Assembly (NCBI RefSeq): GCF_029227915.1
Contig: NC_079882.1
Coordinates: 17,250,501-17,314,500, forward strand
DNA length: 64,000 nucleotides
DNA from: Hydractinia symbiolongicarpus
Lineage: Eukaryota > Cnidaria > Hydrozoa > Anthoathecata > Hydractiniidae
Reading direction: 5' to 3'
Shown here: positions 48,607 to 61,857 of the stretch, piece by piece
Layout of the letters: each line of letters begins with the position of its first letter
How positions within the stretch are numbered: the first letter of the stretch is position 1
Position numbers and translations under genes: made by a program
Notes under the pieces: model-generated
The model's input: the letters and a program-made list of their open reading frames with translations, nothing else
The model's database searches: none
What the model was told of the DNA's origin: nothing

Positions 48607-51600
48607 TTACTAATGAAAACGACTTGAGACGTTGTAGCGCATTGAGACTGGAAGGACTAGGCCAATGGAAACCTGCACAGGCAAATGGAACCACGTGATT
48701 TACGTGTGAGGCCTTTATTAGACTGCAAAAGGCTATAATACAGCCTTTATAGGACTGTGGACGAAGTTAAGAGTGTTCTAAGGCAACTTCGCTAATGAAA
48801 ACTACTTGGGACGTTGTAGCACATTGAGACTGGAAGGACTAGGCTAATGGAAACCTGCACAGGCAAATGAAACCACGTGATTTACGTGTGAGGCCTTTAT
48901 TAGACTGCAAAAGGCCAAATTACAGCCTTTATAGGACTGTGCACGTATTTAAGAGTGTTGTAAGGCAACAGCGATAATGAAAACAACTTGAGACGTTGTA
49001 GCGCATTTAGACTGGAAGGAATAGTCCAATGGTAACCTGCGCAGACCGGTGAAACCATTTGATTTACGTGTGACGCCTTTATTGGACTGCAAAAGGCCAT
49101 ATTACAGCCTTTACAGGACTGTGCACGTAGTTAAGAGTGTTGTAAAGCAACAGCGCTAATGAAAACGACTTGGGAGGTTGTAGCGCATGGAGACTGGAAC
49201 GACTAGTCCAATGGTAACCTGCACAGGCAGATGGAACCACGTGATTTACGTGTGAGTCCTTTATTAGACTTCAAAAGACCAAATTACAGCCTTTATAGGA
49301 CTGTGCACGTAGTTAAGAGTGTTGTAAGGCAACGGCGGTAATGAAAACGACTTGGGACGTTGTAGCGCATTGAGACTGGAAGGACTAGGTCAATGGTGAC
49401 CTGCACAGACCGGTGAAACCACGGGATTAACGTGTGAGGCCTTTATTATACTGCAAAGGGAAATATTGCAGCATTTATAAGACAGTGCACGTAGTTAAGA
49501 GTGTCTTAAGGCAACGGCGCTAATGAAAACGACTTGGGACGTTGTAGCGCATTGAGACTGTAAGGACTAGGCCAATGGTAACCTACGCCGACAGGTGAAA
49601 CCACGTGATTTACGTGTGAGGCCTTTATTAGACTGAAAAAGGCCATATTACAGCCTTTATAGGACTGTGCACGTAGTTAAGAGTGTTGTAAAGCAACGGC
49701 GCCAATGAAAACGACTTGGGACGTTGTAGCGCATTGAGACTGTAAGGACTAGGCCAATGGTAACCTGCACAGACAGGTGAAACCACGTGATTTATGTGTG
49801 AGGCTTTTATTAGACTGCAAAAGGTCATATTACAGCCTTTATAGGACTGTGCACGTAGTTAAGAGTGTTGTAAAGCAATGGCGCTAATGAAAACGACTTG
49901 GGATGTTGTAGCACATGGAGACTGGAAGGACTAGACCAATGGTAACCTGCGCAGGCAGATGGAACCACGTGATTTACGTGTGAGGACTTTATTAGACTGC
50001 AAAAGGCCATATTACAGCGTTTTTAGGACTGTGCACGTAGTTAAGAGTGTCTTAAGGCAACGGCACTAATGAAAACGACTTGAGACGTTGTAGCGCATTG
50101 AGACTGGAAGGACTAGGCCAATGGAAACCTGCACAGGCAAATGGAACCACGTGATTTACGTGTGAGGCCTTTATTAGACTGCAAAAGGCTATAATACAGC
50201 CTTTATAGGACTGTGGACGAAGTTAAGAGTGTTCTAAGGCAACTTCGCTAATGAAAACTACTTGGGACGTTGTAGCGCATTGAGACTGTAAGGACTAGGC
50301 CAATGGTAACCTACGCCGACAGGTGAAACCACGTGATTTACGTGTGAGGCCTTTATTAGACTGAAAAAGGCCATATTACAGCCTTTATAGGACTGTGCAC
50401 GTAGTTAAGAGTGTCTTAAGGCAACGGCACTAATGAAAACGACTTGAGACGTTGTAGCGCATTGAGACTGGAAGGACTAGGCCAATGGAAACCTGCACAG
50501 GCAAATGGAACCACGTGATTTACGTGTGAGGCCTTTATTAGACTGCAAAAGGCTATAATACAGCCTTTATAGGACTGTGGACGAAGTTAAGAGTGTTCTA
50601 AGGCAACTTCGCTAATGAAAACTACTTGGGACGTTGTAGCACATTGAGACTGGAAGGACTAGGCTAATGGAAACCTGCACAGGCAAATGAAACCACGTGA
50701 TTTATGTGTGAGGCCTTTATTAGACTGCAAAAGGCCAAATTACAGCCTTTATAGGACTGTGCACGTATTTAAGAGTGTTGTAAGGCAACAGCGATAATGA
50801 AAACAACTTGAGACGTTGTAGCGCATTTAGACTGGAAGGAATAGTCCAATGGTAACCTGCGCAGACCGGTGAAACCATTTGATTTACGTGTGACGCCTTT
50901 ATTGGACTGCAAAAGGCCATATTACAGCCTTTACAGGACTGTGCACGTAGTTAAGAGTGTTGTAAAGCAACAGCGCTAATGAAAACGACTTGGGAGGTTG
51001 TAGCGCATGGAGACTGGAACGACTAGTCCAATGGTAACCTGCACAGGCAGATGGAACCACGTGATTTACGTGTGAGTCCTTTATTAGACTTCAAAAGACC
51101 AAATTACAGCCTTTATAGGACTGTGCACGTAGTTAAGAGTGTTGTAAGGCAACGGCGGTAATGAAAACGACTTGGGACGTTGTAGCGCATTGAGACTGGA
51201 AGGACTAGGTCAATGGTGACCTGCACAGACCGGTGAAACCACGTGATTAACGTGTGAGGCCTTTATTAGACTGCAAAGGGAAATATTGCAGCATTTATAA
51301 GACAGTGCACGTAGTTAAGAGTGTCTTAAGGCAACGGCGCTAATGAAAACGACTTGGGACGTTGTAGCGCATTGAGACTGTAAGGACTAGGCCAATGGTA
51401 ACCTACGCCGACAGGTGAAACCACGTGATTTACGTGTGAGGCCTTTATTAGACTGAAAAAGGCCATATTACAGCCTTTATAGGACTGTGCACGTAGTTAA
51501 GAGTGTTGTAAAGCAACGGCGCCAATGAAAACGACTTGGGACGTTGTAGCGCATTGAGACTGTAAGGACTAGGCCAATGGTAACCTGCACAGACAGGTGA

Positions 51601-52234
51601 AACCACGTGATTTATGTGTGAGGCTTTTATTAGACTGCAAAAGGTCATATTACAGCCTTTATAGGACTGTGCACGTAGTTAAGAGTGTTGTAAAGCAATG
51701 GCGCTAATGAAAACGACTTGGGATGTTGTAGCACATGGAGACTGGAAGGACTAGACCAATGGTAACCTGCGCAGGCAGATGGAACCACGTGATTTACGTG
51801 TGAGGACTTTATTAGACTGCAAAAGGCCATATTACAGCCTTTTTAGGACTGTGCACGTAGTTAAGAGTGTCTTAAGGCAACGGCACTAATGAAAACGACT
51901 TGAGACGTTGCAGCGCATTGAGACTGGAAGGACTAGGCCAATGGAAACCTGCACAGGCAAATGGAACCACGTGATTTACGTGTGAGGCCTTTATTAGACT
52001 GCAAAAGGCTATAATACAGCCTTTATAGGACTGTGGACGAAGTTAAGAGTGTTCTAAGGCAACTTCGCTAATGAAAACTACTTGGGACGTTGTAGCGCAT
52101 TGAGACTGTAAGGACTAGGCCAATGGTAACCTACGCCGACAGGTGAAACCACGTGATTTACGTGTGAGGCCTTTATTAGACTGAAAAAGGCCATATTACA
52201 GCCTTTATAGGACTGTGCACGTAGTTAAGAGTGT
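48607..52234 (+). repeat. 1820-bp (10-unit) tandem duplication
   Basis: 48607-50426 and 50427-52234 match at 1820 bp, with shared CACATGGAGAC, GGCGGTAATG, GCATTTATAAGACAG and ACCATTTGATTT. Small differences (ACGGGATTAACG/ACGTGATTAACG; CAGCGTTTTT/CAGCCTTTTT) show the copies are not an exact assembly echo. Confidence 0.85.
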
Positions 52235-53545
52235 TGTAAAGCAACGGCGCCAATGAAAACGACTTGGGACGTTGTAGCGCATTGAGACTGTAAGGACTAG
52301 GCCAATGGTAACCTGCACAGACAGGTTAAACCACGTGATTTACGTGTGAGGCCTTTATTAGACTGCAAAAGGCCATATTACAGCCTTTATAGGACTGTGC
52401 ACGTAGTTATGAGTGTTCTAAGGCAACTTCGCCAATGAAAACGACTTGGGACGTTGTAGTGCATTGAGACTGGAAGGAATAATCCAATGATAACCTGCGC
52501 AGGCAGATGGAACCACGTGATTTACGTGTGAGGCTTTTATTAGACTGCAAAAGACCATATTACAGCCTTTATAGGACTGTGCACGTAGTTAAGAGTGTTG
52601 TAAAGCAATGGCGCTAATGAAAACGACTTGGGACGTTGTAGCACATGGAGACTGGAAGGACTAGACCAATGGTAACCTGCGCAGGCAGTTGGAACCACGT
52701 GATTTACGTGTGAGGACTTTATTAGACTGCAAAAGGCCATATTACAGCCTTTATAGGACTGTGCACGTAGTTAAGAGTGTTGTAAAGCAATTGCGCCAAT
52801 AAAAACGACTTGGGACGTTGTAGCGCATTGAGACTGTAAGGACTAGGCCAATGGTAACCTGCGCAGACAGGTGAAACCACGTGATTTACGTGTGAGGCCT
52901 TTATTAGACTGCAAAAGGCCATATTACAGCCTTTATAGGACTGTGCACGTAGTTAAGAGTGTTGTAAGGCAATTTCGCCAATGAAAACGACTTGGGACGT
53001 TGTAGTGCATTGAGACTGTAAGGACTAGGCCAATGGTAACCTGCGCAGACAGGTGAAACCACGTGATTTACGTGTGAGGCCTTTATTAGACTGCAAAAGG
53101 CCATATTACAGCCTTTATAGGACTGTGCACGTAGTTATGAGTGTTCTAAGGCAACTTCGCCAATGAAAACGACTTGGGACGTTGTAGTGCATTGAGACTG
53201 GAAGGAATAGTCCAATGGTAACCTGCGCAGGCAGATGGAACCACGTGATTTACGTGTGAGGCTTTTATTAGACTGCAAAAGACCATATTACAGCCTTTAT
53301 AGGACTGTGCACGTAGTTAAGAGTGTTGTAAAGCAATGGCGCTAATGAAAACGACTTGGGACGTTGTAGCACATGGAGACTGGAAGGACTAGACCAATGG
53401 TAACCTGCGCAGGCAGATGGAACCACGTGATTTACGTGTGAGGACTTTATTACACTGCAAAAGGCCATATTACAGCCTTTATAGGACTGTGCACGTAGTT
53501 AAGAGTGTTGTAAAGCAATTGCGCCAATGAAAACGACTTGGGACG
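51836..53545 (+). repeat. 1.7-kb block copied at 59481-61008
   Basis: The offset is 7645 bp up to GTTATGAG (52406 and 60051), then 7463 bp from 52722/60185. One unit of 182 bp present here is missing from the later copy. Both carry GGACGAAGTTAAG (52035 and 59680) and GCAATTGCGCC. Confidence 0.75.
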
Positions 53546-53690
53546 TTGTAGCGCATTGAGACTGTAAGGACTAGGCCAATGGTAACCTGCGCAGACAGGT
53601 GAAACCACGTGATTTACGTGTGAGGCCTTTATTAGACTGCAAAAGGCCATATTACAGCCTTTATAGGACTGTGCACGTAGTTAAGAGTGT
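52390..53690 (+). repeat. 728-bp (4-unit) tandem duplication
   Basis: GTTATGAG at 52406 and 53134 marks the two copies, each followed by CACATGGAGAC and GCAATTGCGCC units 728 bp apart. The fourth unit differs (GTTGTAAGGCAATTTCG versus GTTCTAAGGCAACTTCG). Confidence 0.8.
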
Positions 53691-54513
53691 TCTAAGGCAA
53701 CTTCGCCAATGAAAACGACTTGGGACGTTGTAGTGCATTGAGACTGGAAGGAATAGTCCAATGGTAACCTGCGCAGGCAGATGGAACCACGTGATTTACG
53801 TGTGAGGCTTTTATTAGACTGCAAAAGGCCATATTACAGCCTTTATAGGACTGTGCACGTAGTTAAGAGTGTTGTAAAGCAATGGCGCTAATGAAAACGA
53901 CTTGGGACGTTGTAGCACATGGAGACTGGAAGGACTAGACCAATGGTAACCTGCGCAGGCAGATGGAACCACGTGATTTACGTGTGAGGCTTTTATTAGA
54001 CTGCAAAAGACCATATTACAGCCTTTATAGGACTGTGCACGTAGTTAAGAGTGTTGTAAAGCAATGGCGCTAATGAAAACGACTTGGGACTTTGTAGCGC
54101 ATTGAGACTGGAAGGACTAGGTCAATGGTGACCTGCGCAGACCGGTGAAACCACGTGATTAACGTGTGAGGCCTTTATTAGACTGCAAAGGGCCATATTA
54201 CAGCCTTTATAGGACTGTGCACGTAGTTAAGAGTGTTCTAAGGCAACTTCGCCAATGAAAACGACTTGGGACGTTGTAGCGCATTGAGACTGTAAGGACT
54301 AGGCCAATGGTAACCTACACAGACAGGTGAAACCACGTGATTTACGTATGAAGCCTTTACTAGACTGCAAAAGGCCAAATTACAGCCTTTATAGGACTGT
54401 GCACGTAGTTAAGAGTGTTGTAAGGCAACCGCGCTAATGAAAACGACTTGGGACGTTGTAGCGCATTGAGACTGGAAGGACTAGGCCAATGGTAACCTGC
54501 GCAGACCGGTGAA

Positions 54514-55123
54514 ACCACGTGATTTACGTGTGAGGCCTTTATTAGACTGCAAAAAGCCAAATTACAGCCTTTATAGGACTGTGCACGTAGTTAAGAGTGT
54601 TGTAAGGCAACAGCGCTAATGAAAACGACTTGGGACGTTGTAGCGCATTGAGACTGGAACGACTAGTCCAATGGTAACCTGCACAGGCAGATGGAACCAC
54701 GTGATTTACGTGTGAGGCCTTTATTAGACTGCAAAAGACCAAATTACAGCCTTTATATGACTGTGCACGCAGTTAAGAGTGTTGTAAGGCAACGGCGCTA
54801 ATGAAAACGACTTGGGACGTTGTAGCGCATTGAGACTGGAAGGACTAGGTCAATGGTGACCTGTGCAGACCGGTGAAACCACGTGATTAACGTGTGAGGC
54901 CTTTATTAGACCGCAAAGGGCCATATTACAGCCTTTATAGGACTGTGCACGTAGTTAAGAGTGTTGTAAGGCAACGGCGCTAATAAAAAACGACTTGGGA
55001 CGTTGTAGCACATTGAGACTGGAAGGATTAGGCCAATAGTAACCTGCGCAGACAGGTGAAACCACGTGATTTATGTGTGAGGCTTTTATTAGACCGCAAA
55101 AGGCCAAATTACAGCTTTTATAG
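54514..55123 (+). repeat. Island of domain-4-type units inside domain 5
   Basis: It matches 47780-48570 with one unit missing: offset 6734 at 54542/47808, falling to 6553 by 55124/48571. Shared marks are ATATGACTGTGCACGCAG, TTAGACCGCAAAGGGCC and CCAATAGTAACC. It shows that the domain 4/5 boundary was itself carried in the super-unit duplication. Confidence 0.7.
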
Positions 55124-58100
55124 GATTGTGCACGTCGTTAAGAGTGTCTTAAGGCAACGGCACTAATGAAAACGACTTGAGACGTTGTAGCGCATTGAGA
55201 CTGGAAGGACTAGGCCAATGGAAACCTGCACAGGCAAATGGAACCACGTGATTTACGTGTGAGGCCTTTATTAGACTGCAAAAGGCTATAATACAGCCTT
55301 TATAGGACTGTGGACGAAGTTAAGAGTGTTCTAAGGCAACTTCGCTAATGAAAACTACTTGGGACGTTTTAGCACATTGAGACTGGAAGGACTAGGCTAA
55401 TGGAAACCTGCACAGGCAAATGAAACCACGTGATTTACGTGTGAGGCCTTTATTAGACTGCAAAAGGCCAAATTACAGCCTTTATAGGACTGTGCACGTA
55501 TTTAAGAGTGTTGTAAGGCAACAGCGATAATGAAAACAACTTGAGACGTTGTAGCGCATTTAGACTGGAAGGAATAGTCCAATGGTAACCTGCGCAGACC
55601 GGTGAAACCATTTGATTTACGTGTGACGCCTTTATTGGACTGCAAAAGGCCATATTACAGCCTTTACAGGACTGTGCACGTAGTTAAGAGTGTTGTAAAG
55701 CAACAGCGCTAATGAAAACGACTTGGGAGGTTGTAGCGCATGGAGACTGGAACGACTAGTCCAATGGTAACCTGCACAGGCAGATGGAACCACGTGATTT
55801 ACGTGTGAGTCCTTTATTAGACTTCAAAAGACCAAATTACAGCCTTTATAGGACTGTGCACGTAGTTAAGAGTGTTGTAAGGCAACGGCGGTAATGAAAA
55901 CGACTTGGGACGTTGTAGCGCATTGAGACTGGAAGGACTAGGTCAATGCTGACCTGCACAGACCGGTGAAACCACGTGATTAACGTGTGAGGCCTTTATT
56001 AGACTGCAAAGGGAAATATTGCAGCATTTATAAGACAGTGCACGTAGTTAAGAGTGTCTTAAGGCAACGGCGCTAATGAAAACGACTTGGGACGTTGTAG
56101 CGCATTGAGACTGTAAGGACTAGGCCAATGGTAACCTACGCCGACAGGTGAAACCACGTGATTTACGTGTGAGGCCTTTATTAGACTGAAAAAGGCCATA
56201 TTACAGCCTTTATAGGACTGTGCACGTAGTTAAGAGTGTTGTAAAGCAACGGCGCCAATAAAAACGACTTGGGACGTTGTAGCGCATTGAGACTGTAAGG
56301 ACTAGGCCAATGGTAACCTGCGCAGACAGGTGAAACCACGTGATTTATGTGTGAGGCTTTTATTAGACTGCAAAAGGTCATATTACAGCCTTTATAGGAC
56401 TGTGCACGTAGTTAAGAGTGTTGTAAAGCAATGGCGCTAATGAAAACGACTTGGGATGTTGTAGCACATGGAGACTGGAAGGACTAGACCAATGGTAACC
56501 TGCGCAGGCAGATGGAACCACGTGATTTACGTGTGAGGACTTTATTAGACTGCAAAAGGCCATATTACAGCCTTTATAGGACTGTGCACGTAGTTAAGAG
56601 TGTTGTAAAGCAATTGCGCCAATGAAAACGACTTGGGACGTTGTAGCGCATTGAGACTGTAAGGACTAGGCCAATGGTAACCTACGCCGACAGGTGAAAC
56701 CACGTGATTTACGTGTGAGGCCTTTATTAGACTGAAAAAGGCCATATTACAGCCTTTATAGGACTGTGCACGTAGTTAAGAGTATTGTAAAGCAACGGCG
56801 CCAATGAAAACGACTTGGGACTTTGTAGCGCATTGAGACTGTAAGGACTAGGCCAATGGTAACCTGCACAGACAGGTTAAACCACGTGATTTACGTGTGA
56901 GGCCTTTATTAGACTGCAAAAGGCCATATTACAGCCTTTATAGGACTGCGCACGTAGTTAAGAGTGTTGTAAAGCAACGGCGCCAATAAAAACGACTTGG
57001 GACGTTGTAGCGCATTGAGACTGTAAGGACTAGGCCAATGGTAACCTGCGCAGACAGGTGAAACCACGTGATTTATGTGTGAGGCTTTTATTAGACTGCA
57101 AAAGGTCATATTACAGCCTTTATAGGACTGTGCACGTAGTTAAGAGTGTTCTAAGGCAACTTCGCCAATGAAAACGACTTGGGACGTTGTAGCGCATTGC
57201 GACTGTAAGGACTAGGCCAATGGTAACCTACGCAGACAGGTGAAACCACGTGATTTACGCATGAAGCATTTACTAGACCGCAAAAGGCCAAATTACAGCT
57301 TTTTTAGGACTGTGCACGTAGTTAAGAGTGTCTTAAGGCAACGGCACTAATGAAAACGACTTGAGACGTTGTAGCGCATTGAGACTGGAAGGACTAGGCC
57401 AATGGAAACCTGCACAGGCAAATGGAACCACGTGATTTACGTGTGAGGCCTTTATTAGACTGCAAAAGGCCAAATTACAGCCTTTATAGGACTGTGCACG
57501 TATTTAAGAGTGTTGTAAGGCAACAGCGATAATGAAAACAACTTGAGACGTTGTAGCGCATTTAGACTGGAAGGAATAGTCCAATGGTAACCTGCGCAGA
57601 CCGGTGAAACCATTTGATTTACGTGTGACGCCTTTATTGGACTGCAAAAGGCCATATTACAGCCTTTACAGGACTGTGCACGTAGTTAAGAGTGTTGTAA
57701 AGCAACAGCGCTAATGAAAACGACTTGGGAGGTTGTAGCGCATGGAGACTGGAACGACTAGTCCAATGGTAACCTGCACAGGCAGATGGAACCACGTGAT
57801 TTACGTGTGAGTCCTTTATTAGACTTCAAAAGACCAAATTACAGCCTTTATAGGACTGTGCACGTAGTTAAGAGTGTTGTAAGGCAACGGCGGTAATGAA
57901 AACGACTTGGGACGTTGTAGCGCATTGAGACTGGAAGGACTAGGTCAATGGTGACCTGCACAGACCGGTGAAACCACGTGATTAACGTGTGAGGCCTTTA
58001 TTAGACTGCAAAGGGAAATATTGCAGCATTTATAAGACAGTGCACGTAGTTAAGAGTGTCTTAAGGCAACGGCGCTAATGAAAACGACTTGGGACGTTGT

Positions 58101-61100
58101 AGCGCATTGAGACTGTAAGGACTAGGCCAATGGTAACCTACGCCGACAGGTGAAACCACGTGATTTACGTGTGAGGCCTTTATTAGACTGAAAAAGGCCA
58201 TATTACAGCCTTTATAGGACTGTGCACGTAGTTAAGAGTGTTGTAAAGCAACGGCGCCAATGAAAACGACTTGGGACGTTGTAGCGCATTGAGACTGTAA
58301 GGACTAGGCCAATGGTAACCTGCACAGACAGGTTAAACCACGTGATTTACGTGTGAGGCCTTTATTAGACTGCAAAAGGCCATATTACAGCCTTTATAGG
58401 ACTGTGCACGTAGTTAAGAGTGTTGTAAAGCAACGGCGCCAATAAAAACGACTTGGGACGTTGTAGCGCATTGAGACTGTAAGGACTAGGCCAATGGTAA
58501 CCTGCGCAGACAGGTGAAACCACGTGATTTATGTGTGAGGCTTTTATTAGACTGCAAAAGGTCATATTACAGCCTTTATAGGACTGTGCACGTAGTTAAG
58601 AGTGTTGTAAAGCAATGGCGCTAATGAAAACGACTTGGGATGTTGTAGCACATGGAGACTGGAAGGACTAGACCAATGGTAACCTGCGCAGGCAGATGGA
58701 ACCACGTGATTTACGTGTGAGGACTTTATTAGACTGCAAAAGGCCATATTACAGCCTTTATAGGACTGTGCACGTAGTTAAGAGTGTTGTAAAGCAATTG
58801 CGCCAATGAAAACGACTTGGGACGTTGTAGCGCATTGAGACTGTAAGGACTAGGCCAATGGTAACCTACGCCGACAGGTGAAACCACGTGATTTACGTGT
58901 GAGGCCTTTATTAGACTGAAAAAGGCCACATTACAGCCTTTATAGGACTGTGCACGTAGTTAAGAGTGTTGTAAAGCAACGGCGCCAATGAAAACGACTT
59001 GGGACTTTGTAGCGCATTGAGACTGTAAGGACTAGGCCAATGGTAACCTGCACAGACAGGTTAAACCACGTGATTTACGTGTGAGGCCTTTATTAGACTG
59101 CAAAAGGCCATATTACAGCCTTTATAGGACTGTGCACGTAGTTAAGAGTGTTGTAAAGCAACGGCGCCAATAAAAACGACTTGGGACGTTGTAGCGCATT
59201 GAGACTGTAAGGACTAGGCCAATGGTAACCTACGCAGACAGGTGAAACCACGTGATTTATGTGTGAGGCTTTTATTAGACTGCAAAAGGTCATATTACAG
59301 CCTTTATAGGACTGTGCACGTAGTTAAGAGTGTTCTAAGGCAACTTCGCCAATGAAAACGACTTGGGACGTTGTAGCGCATTGCGACTGTAAGGACTAGG
59401 CCAATGGTAACCTACGCAGACAGGTGAAACCACGTGATTTACGCATGAAGCATTTACTAGACCGCAAAAGGCCAAATTACAGCCTTTTTAGGACTGTGCA
59501 CGTAGTTAAGAGTGTCTTAAGGCAACGGCACTAATGAAAACGACTTGAGACGTTGTAGCGCATTGAGACTGGAAGGACTAGGCCAATGGAAACCTGCACA
59601 GGCAAATGGAACCACGTGATTTACGTGTGAGGCCTTTATTAGACTGCAAAAGGCTATAATACAGCCTTTATAGGACTGTGGACGAAGTTAAGAGTGTTCT
59701 AAGGCAACTTCGCTAATGAAAACTACTTGGGACGTTGTAGCGCATTGAGACTGTAAGGACTAGGCCAATGGTAACCTACGCCGACAGGTGAAACCACGTG
59801 ATTTACGTGTGAGGCCTTTATTAGACTGAAAAAGGCCATATTACAGCCTTTATAGGACTGTGCACGTAGTTAAGAGTGTTGTAAAGCAACGGCGCCAATG
59901 AAAACGACTTGGGACGTTGTAGCGCATTGAGACTGTAAGGACTAGGCCAATGGTAACCTGCACAGACAGGTTAAACCACGTGATTTACGTGTGAGGCCTT
60001 TATTAGACTGCAAAAGGCCATATTACAGCCTTTATAGGACTGTGCACGTAGTTATGAGTGTTCTAAGGCAACTTCGCCAATGAAAACGACTTGGGACGTT
60101 GTAGTGCATTGAGACTGGAAGGAATAGTCCAATGGTAACCTGCGCAGGCAGATGGAACCACGTGATTTACGTGTGAGGACTTTATTAGACTGCAAAAGGC
60201 CATATTACAGCCTTTATAGGACTGTGCACGTAGTTAAGAGTGTTGTAAAGCAATTGCGCCAATAAAAACGACTTGGGACGTTGTAGCGCATTGAGACTGT
60301 AAGGACTAGGCCAATGGTAACCTGCGCAGACAGGTGAAACCACGTGATTTACGTGTGAGGCCTTTATTAGACTGCAAAAGGCCATATTACAGCCTTTATA
60401 GGACTGTGCACGTAGTTAAGAGTGTTGTAAGGCAACTTCGCCAATGAAAACGACTTGGGACGTTGTAGTGCATTGAGACTGTAAGGACTAGGCCAATGGT
60501 AACCTGCGCAGACAGGTGAAACCACGTGATTTACGTGTGAGGCCTTTATTAGACTGCAAAAGGCCATATTACAGCCTTTATAGGACTGTGCACGTAGTTA
60601 TGAGTGTTCTAAGGCAACTTCGCCAATGAAAACGACTTGGGACGTTGTAGTGCATTGAGACTGGAAGGAATAGTCCAATGGTAACCTGCGCAGGCAGATG
60701 GAACCACGTGATTTACGTGTGAGGCTTTTATTAGACTGCAAAAGACCATATTACAGCCTTTATAGGACTGTGCACGTAGTTAAGAGTGTTGTAAAGCAAT
60801 GGCGCTAATGAAAACGACTTGGGACGTTGTAGCACATGGAGACTGGAAGGACTAGACCAATGGTAACCTGCGCAGGCAGATGGAACCACGTGATTTACGT
60901 GTGAGGACTTTATTACACTGCAAAAGGCCATATTACAGCCTTTATAGGACTGTGCACGTAGTTAAGAGTGTTGTAAAGCAATTGCGCCAATGAAAACGAC
61001 TTGGGACTTTGTAGCGCATTGAGACTGTAAGGACTAGGCCAATGGTAACCTGCACAGACAGGTTAAACCACGTGATTTACGTGTGAGGCCTTTATTAGAC

Positions 61101-61857
61101 TGCAAAAGGCCATATTACAGCCTTTATAGGACTGTGCACGTAGTTAAGAGTGTTGTAAAGCAACGGCGCCAATAAAAACGACTTGGGACGTTGTAGCGCA
61201 TTGAGACTGTAAGGACTAGGCCAATGGTAACCTGCGCAGACAGGTGAAACCACGTGATTTATGTGTGAGGCTTTTATTAGACTGCAAAAGGTCATATTAC
61301 AGCCTTTATAGGACTGTGCACGTAGTTAAGAGTGTTCTAAGGCAACTTCGCCAATGAAAACGACTTGGGACGTTGTAGCGCATTGCGACTGTAAGGACTA
61401 GGCCAATGGTAACCTACGCAGACAGGTGAAACCACGTGATTTACGCATGAAGCATTTACTAGACCGCAAAAGGCCAAATTACAGCCTTTTGAGGACTGTG
61501 CACGTAGTTAAGAGTGTCTTAAGGCAACGGCACTAATGAAAACGACTTGAGACGTTGTAGCGCATTGAGACTGGAAGGACTAGGCCAATGGAAACCTGCA
61601 CAGGCAAATGGAACCACGTGATTTACGTGTGAGGCCTTTATTAGACTGCAAAAGGCTATAATACAGCCTTTATAGGACTGTGGACGAAGTTAAGAGTGTT
61701 CTAAGGCAACTTCGCTAATGAAAACTACTTGGGACGTTGTAGCGCATTGAGACTGTAAGGACTAGGCCAATGGTAACCTACGCCGACAGGTGAAACCACG
61801 TGATTTACGTGCGAGGCCTTTATTAGACTGAAAAAGGCCAAATTACAGCTTTTATAG
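55124..61857 (+). repeat. Super-unit B, 6734 bp (37 monomers)
   Basis: It begins like super-unit A and keeps the order of marker units through 56.57 kb (offset 6553). It then has its own 2002/2184-bp duplication (55400-59640), and a segment at 59481-61008 matching 51836-53545 of super-unit A. Confidence 0.7.
55400..59640 (+). repeat. 2002/2184-bp repeat pair with one extra unit
   Basis: 55400-57460 aligns with 57402-59640. The offset is 2002 bp (11 units) up to about 58.23 kb and 2184 bp (12 units) after it, because one GTTAAACC-type unit is added in the second copy. The rare TTGCGACTG and ACGCATGAAGC units lie at about 57.2, 59.4 and 61.4 kb. Confidence 0.75.

Larger units (their letters stand above)
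48571..55123 (+). repeat. Super-unit A, 6553 bp (36 monomers)
   Basis: It starts at the rare GATTGTGCACGTCG unit (48571) and ends before the next one (55124). It contains a 1820-bp tandem duplication (48607-52234), a 728-bp duplication (52390-53690) and a stretch of domain-4-type units (54.08-55.1 kb) leading into the next start. The 1-bp excess over 36 units is the added A near 54987. Confidence 0.7.
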
